A stretch of DNA of 5,675 nucleotides, taken from contig JAEZDQ010000122.1 in NCBI GenBank assembly GCA_023433225.1, forward strand, positions 1 to 5,675, read 5' to 3'. The notes below the pieces were generated by a model, which worked only from the letters and a program-made list of their open reading frames with translations, did no database searches and had not been told where the DNA came from. The position numbers and the translations under genes are program-made. The first letter of the stretch is position 1. Each line of letters begins with the position of its first letter. This DNA is from Bacteroidota bacterium. GTDB taxonomy: Bacteria; Bacteroidota; Bacteroidia; Flavobacteriales; Weeksellaceae. Below, piece after piece: positions 5,307-5,675 of the stretch.

Positions 5307-5675
5307 ATGAAGGCTCCCTTAGGCAGATTATTTACATTCTTTATTTTATTGTTTGCTTTTTCCGTTTCTTTAGCGGAAGAAACCCCGGCCCCGAAAGAGG
5401 AAACCCCTCTTACTGAGCAAGAAGCAATGAAAGCGGAAATCAATGAAGTTATTCCCCATCACTTACAGGATTCTCATTTTTACAACATATTGGCGGATAA
5501 GGAACACAATACGTACATCGGATTCCCGCTTCCGGTTATTCTGATCGACAACGGGTTGGTGATGTTTTGTTCCTCCGAATTCGGGCATGGCGAAAAATTG
5601 GTAGAAAAAAACGGTAATTTCTACAAATTGTACCACAGCAAAATCTACAAAACAGATGCACAGGGAATCATAAAC
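5307..5675 (+). CDS. atpB: F-type ATP synthase subunit a (AtpB), N-terminal part (3' truncated by window)
   Basis: The ATG at 5307 opens a frame that continues for 123 codons to the window edge without a stop. Residues 1-23 form a signal peptide (MKAPLGR, then a hydrophobic run ending SLA before E24). An acidic linker of about 25 residues follows (ETPAPKEETPLTEQE), then segments I recognise from Bacteroidota AtpB: HHLQDSHFYNI (51-61), YIGFPLPVILIDNGL (70-84), the SSEFGHGE region (89-96), VEKNGNFYKLYHSKIYKTD (99-117). Family knowledge: subunit a forms the stator half-channels beside the c-ring in the Fo sector, and the Bacteroidota form carries this large periplasmic N-terminal extension. The transmembrane core with the essential arginine is beyond the window, so ion specificity cannot be judged. 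atpE, atpF, atpH, atpA and atpG would be expected to follow. Confidence 0.92.
   Translation, partial: MKAPLGRLFTFFILLFAFSVSLAEETPAPKEETPLTEQEAMKAEINEVIPHHLQDSHFYNILADKEHNTYIGFPLPVILIDNGLVMFCSSEFGHGEKLVEKNGNFYKLYHSKIYKTDAQGIIN

Noticed and set aside
1..5675. CRISPR array, tRNA/rRNA, insertion sequence, or a defence/toxin system
   Set aside because: No direct-repeat spacing, cloverleaf-like segment, transposase, or defence-type protein motif was seen anywhere in the window.

Overview
The window reads as chromosomal DNA of a member of the Bacteroidota, most likely class Flavobacteriia. The evidence is a SusD-type C-terminus, a flavobacterial-type porin of about 650 residues, an AtpB with a secretory signal and a long N-terminal extension, and promoter-like boxes of the Bacteroidota form (TAnnTTTG, sometimes with TTG about 20 nt upstream) in place of E. 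coli -10/-35 boxes or strong Shine-Dalgarno sites. The species cannot be named from the sequence.

Left part (1-1090): the last ~90 codons of a SusD/RagB-like outer-membrane nutrient-binding lipoprotein, closed by a perfect palindromic terminator. Next is a separate monocistronic gene for a small exported protein of unknown function (382-1044) with its own terminator. This part is AT-rich.

Middle part (1086-3630): a well-formed Bacteroidota promoter drives a 654-residue putative outer-membrane beta-barrel porin (1135-3099) of clearly higher GC. A very AT-rich orphan gene for a small membrane-anchored protein follows (3160-3579).

Right part (3630-5675): a DusB-type tRNA-dihydrouridine synthase lies on the minus strand. 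Its only credible start is a TTG codon, 30 nt from a divergent plus-strand set: an AtpZ/AtpI-like two-helix protein, a four-helix membrane protein coupled to it by an ATGA overlap, and the beginning of atpB (F-type ATP synthase subunit a), which has its own promoter box and runs off the right edge. The last three genes form the front end of an ATP synthase locus.

The genes are mostly ordinary core functions (outer-membrane uptake, tRNA modification, ATP synthesis). I found no CRISPR array, tRNA, rRNA, transposase, toxin-antitoxin pair or evident novel multi-gene system. The points most worth a second look are the face-to-face overlapping promoters between dusB and the atp genes, the base-composition mosaic, and the two uncharacterised AT-rich genes.
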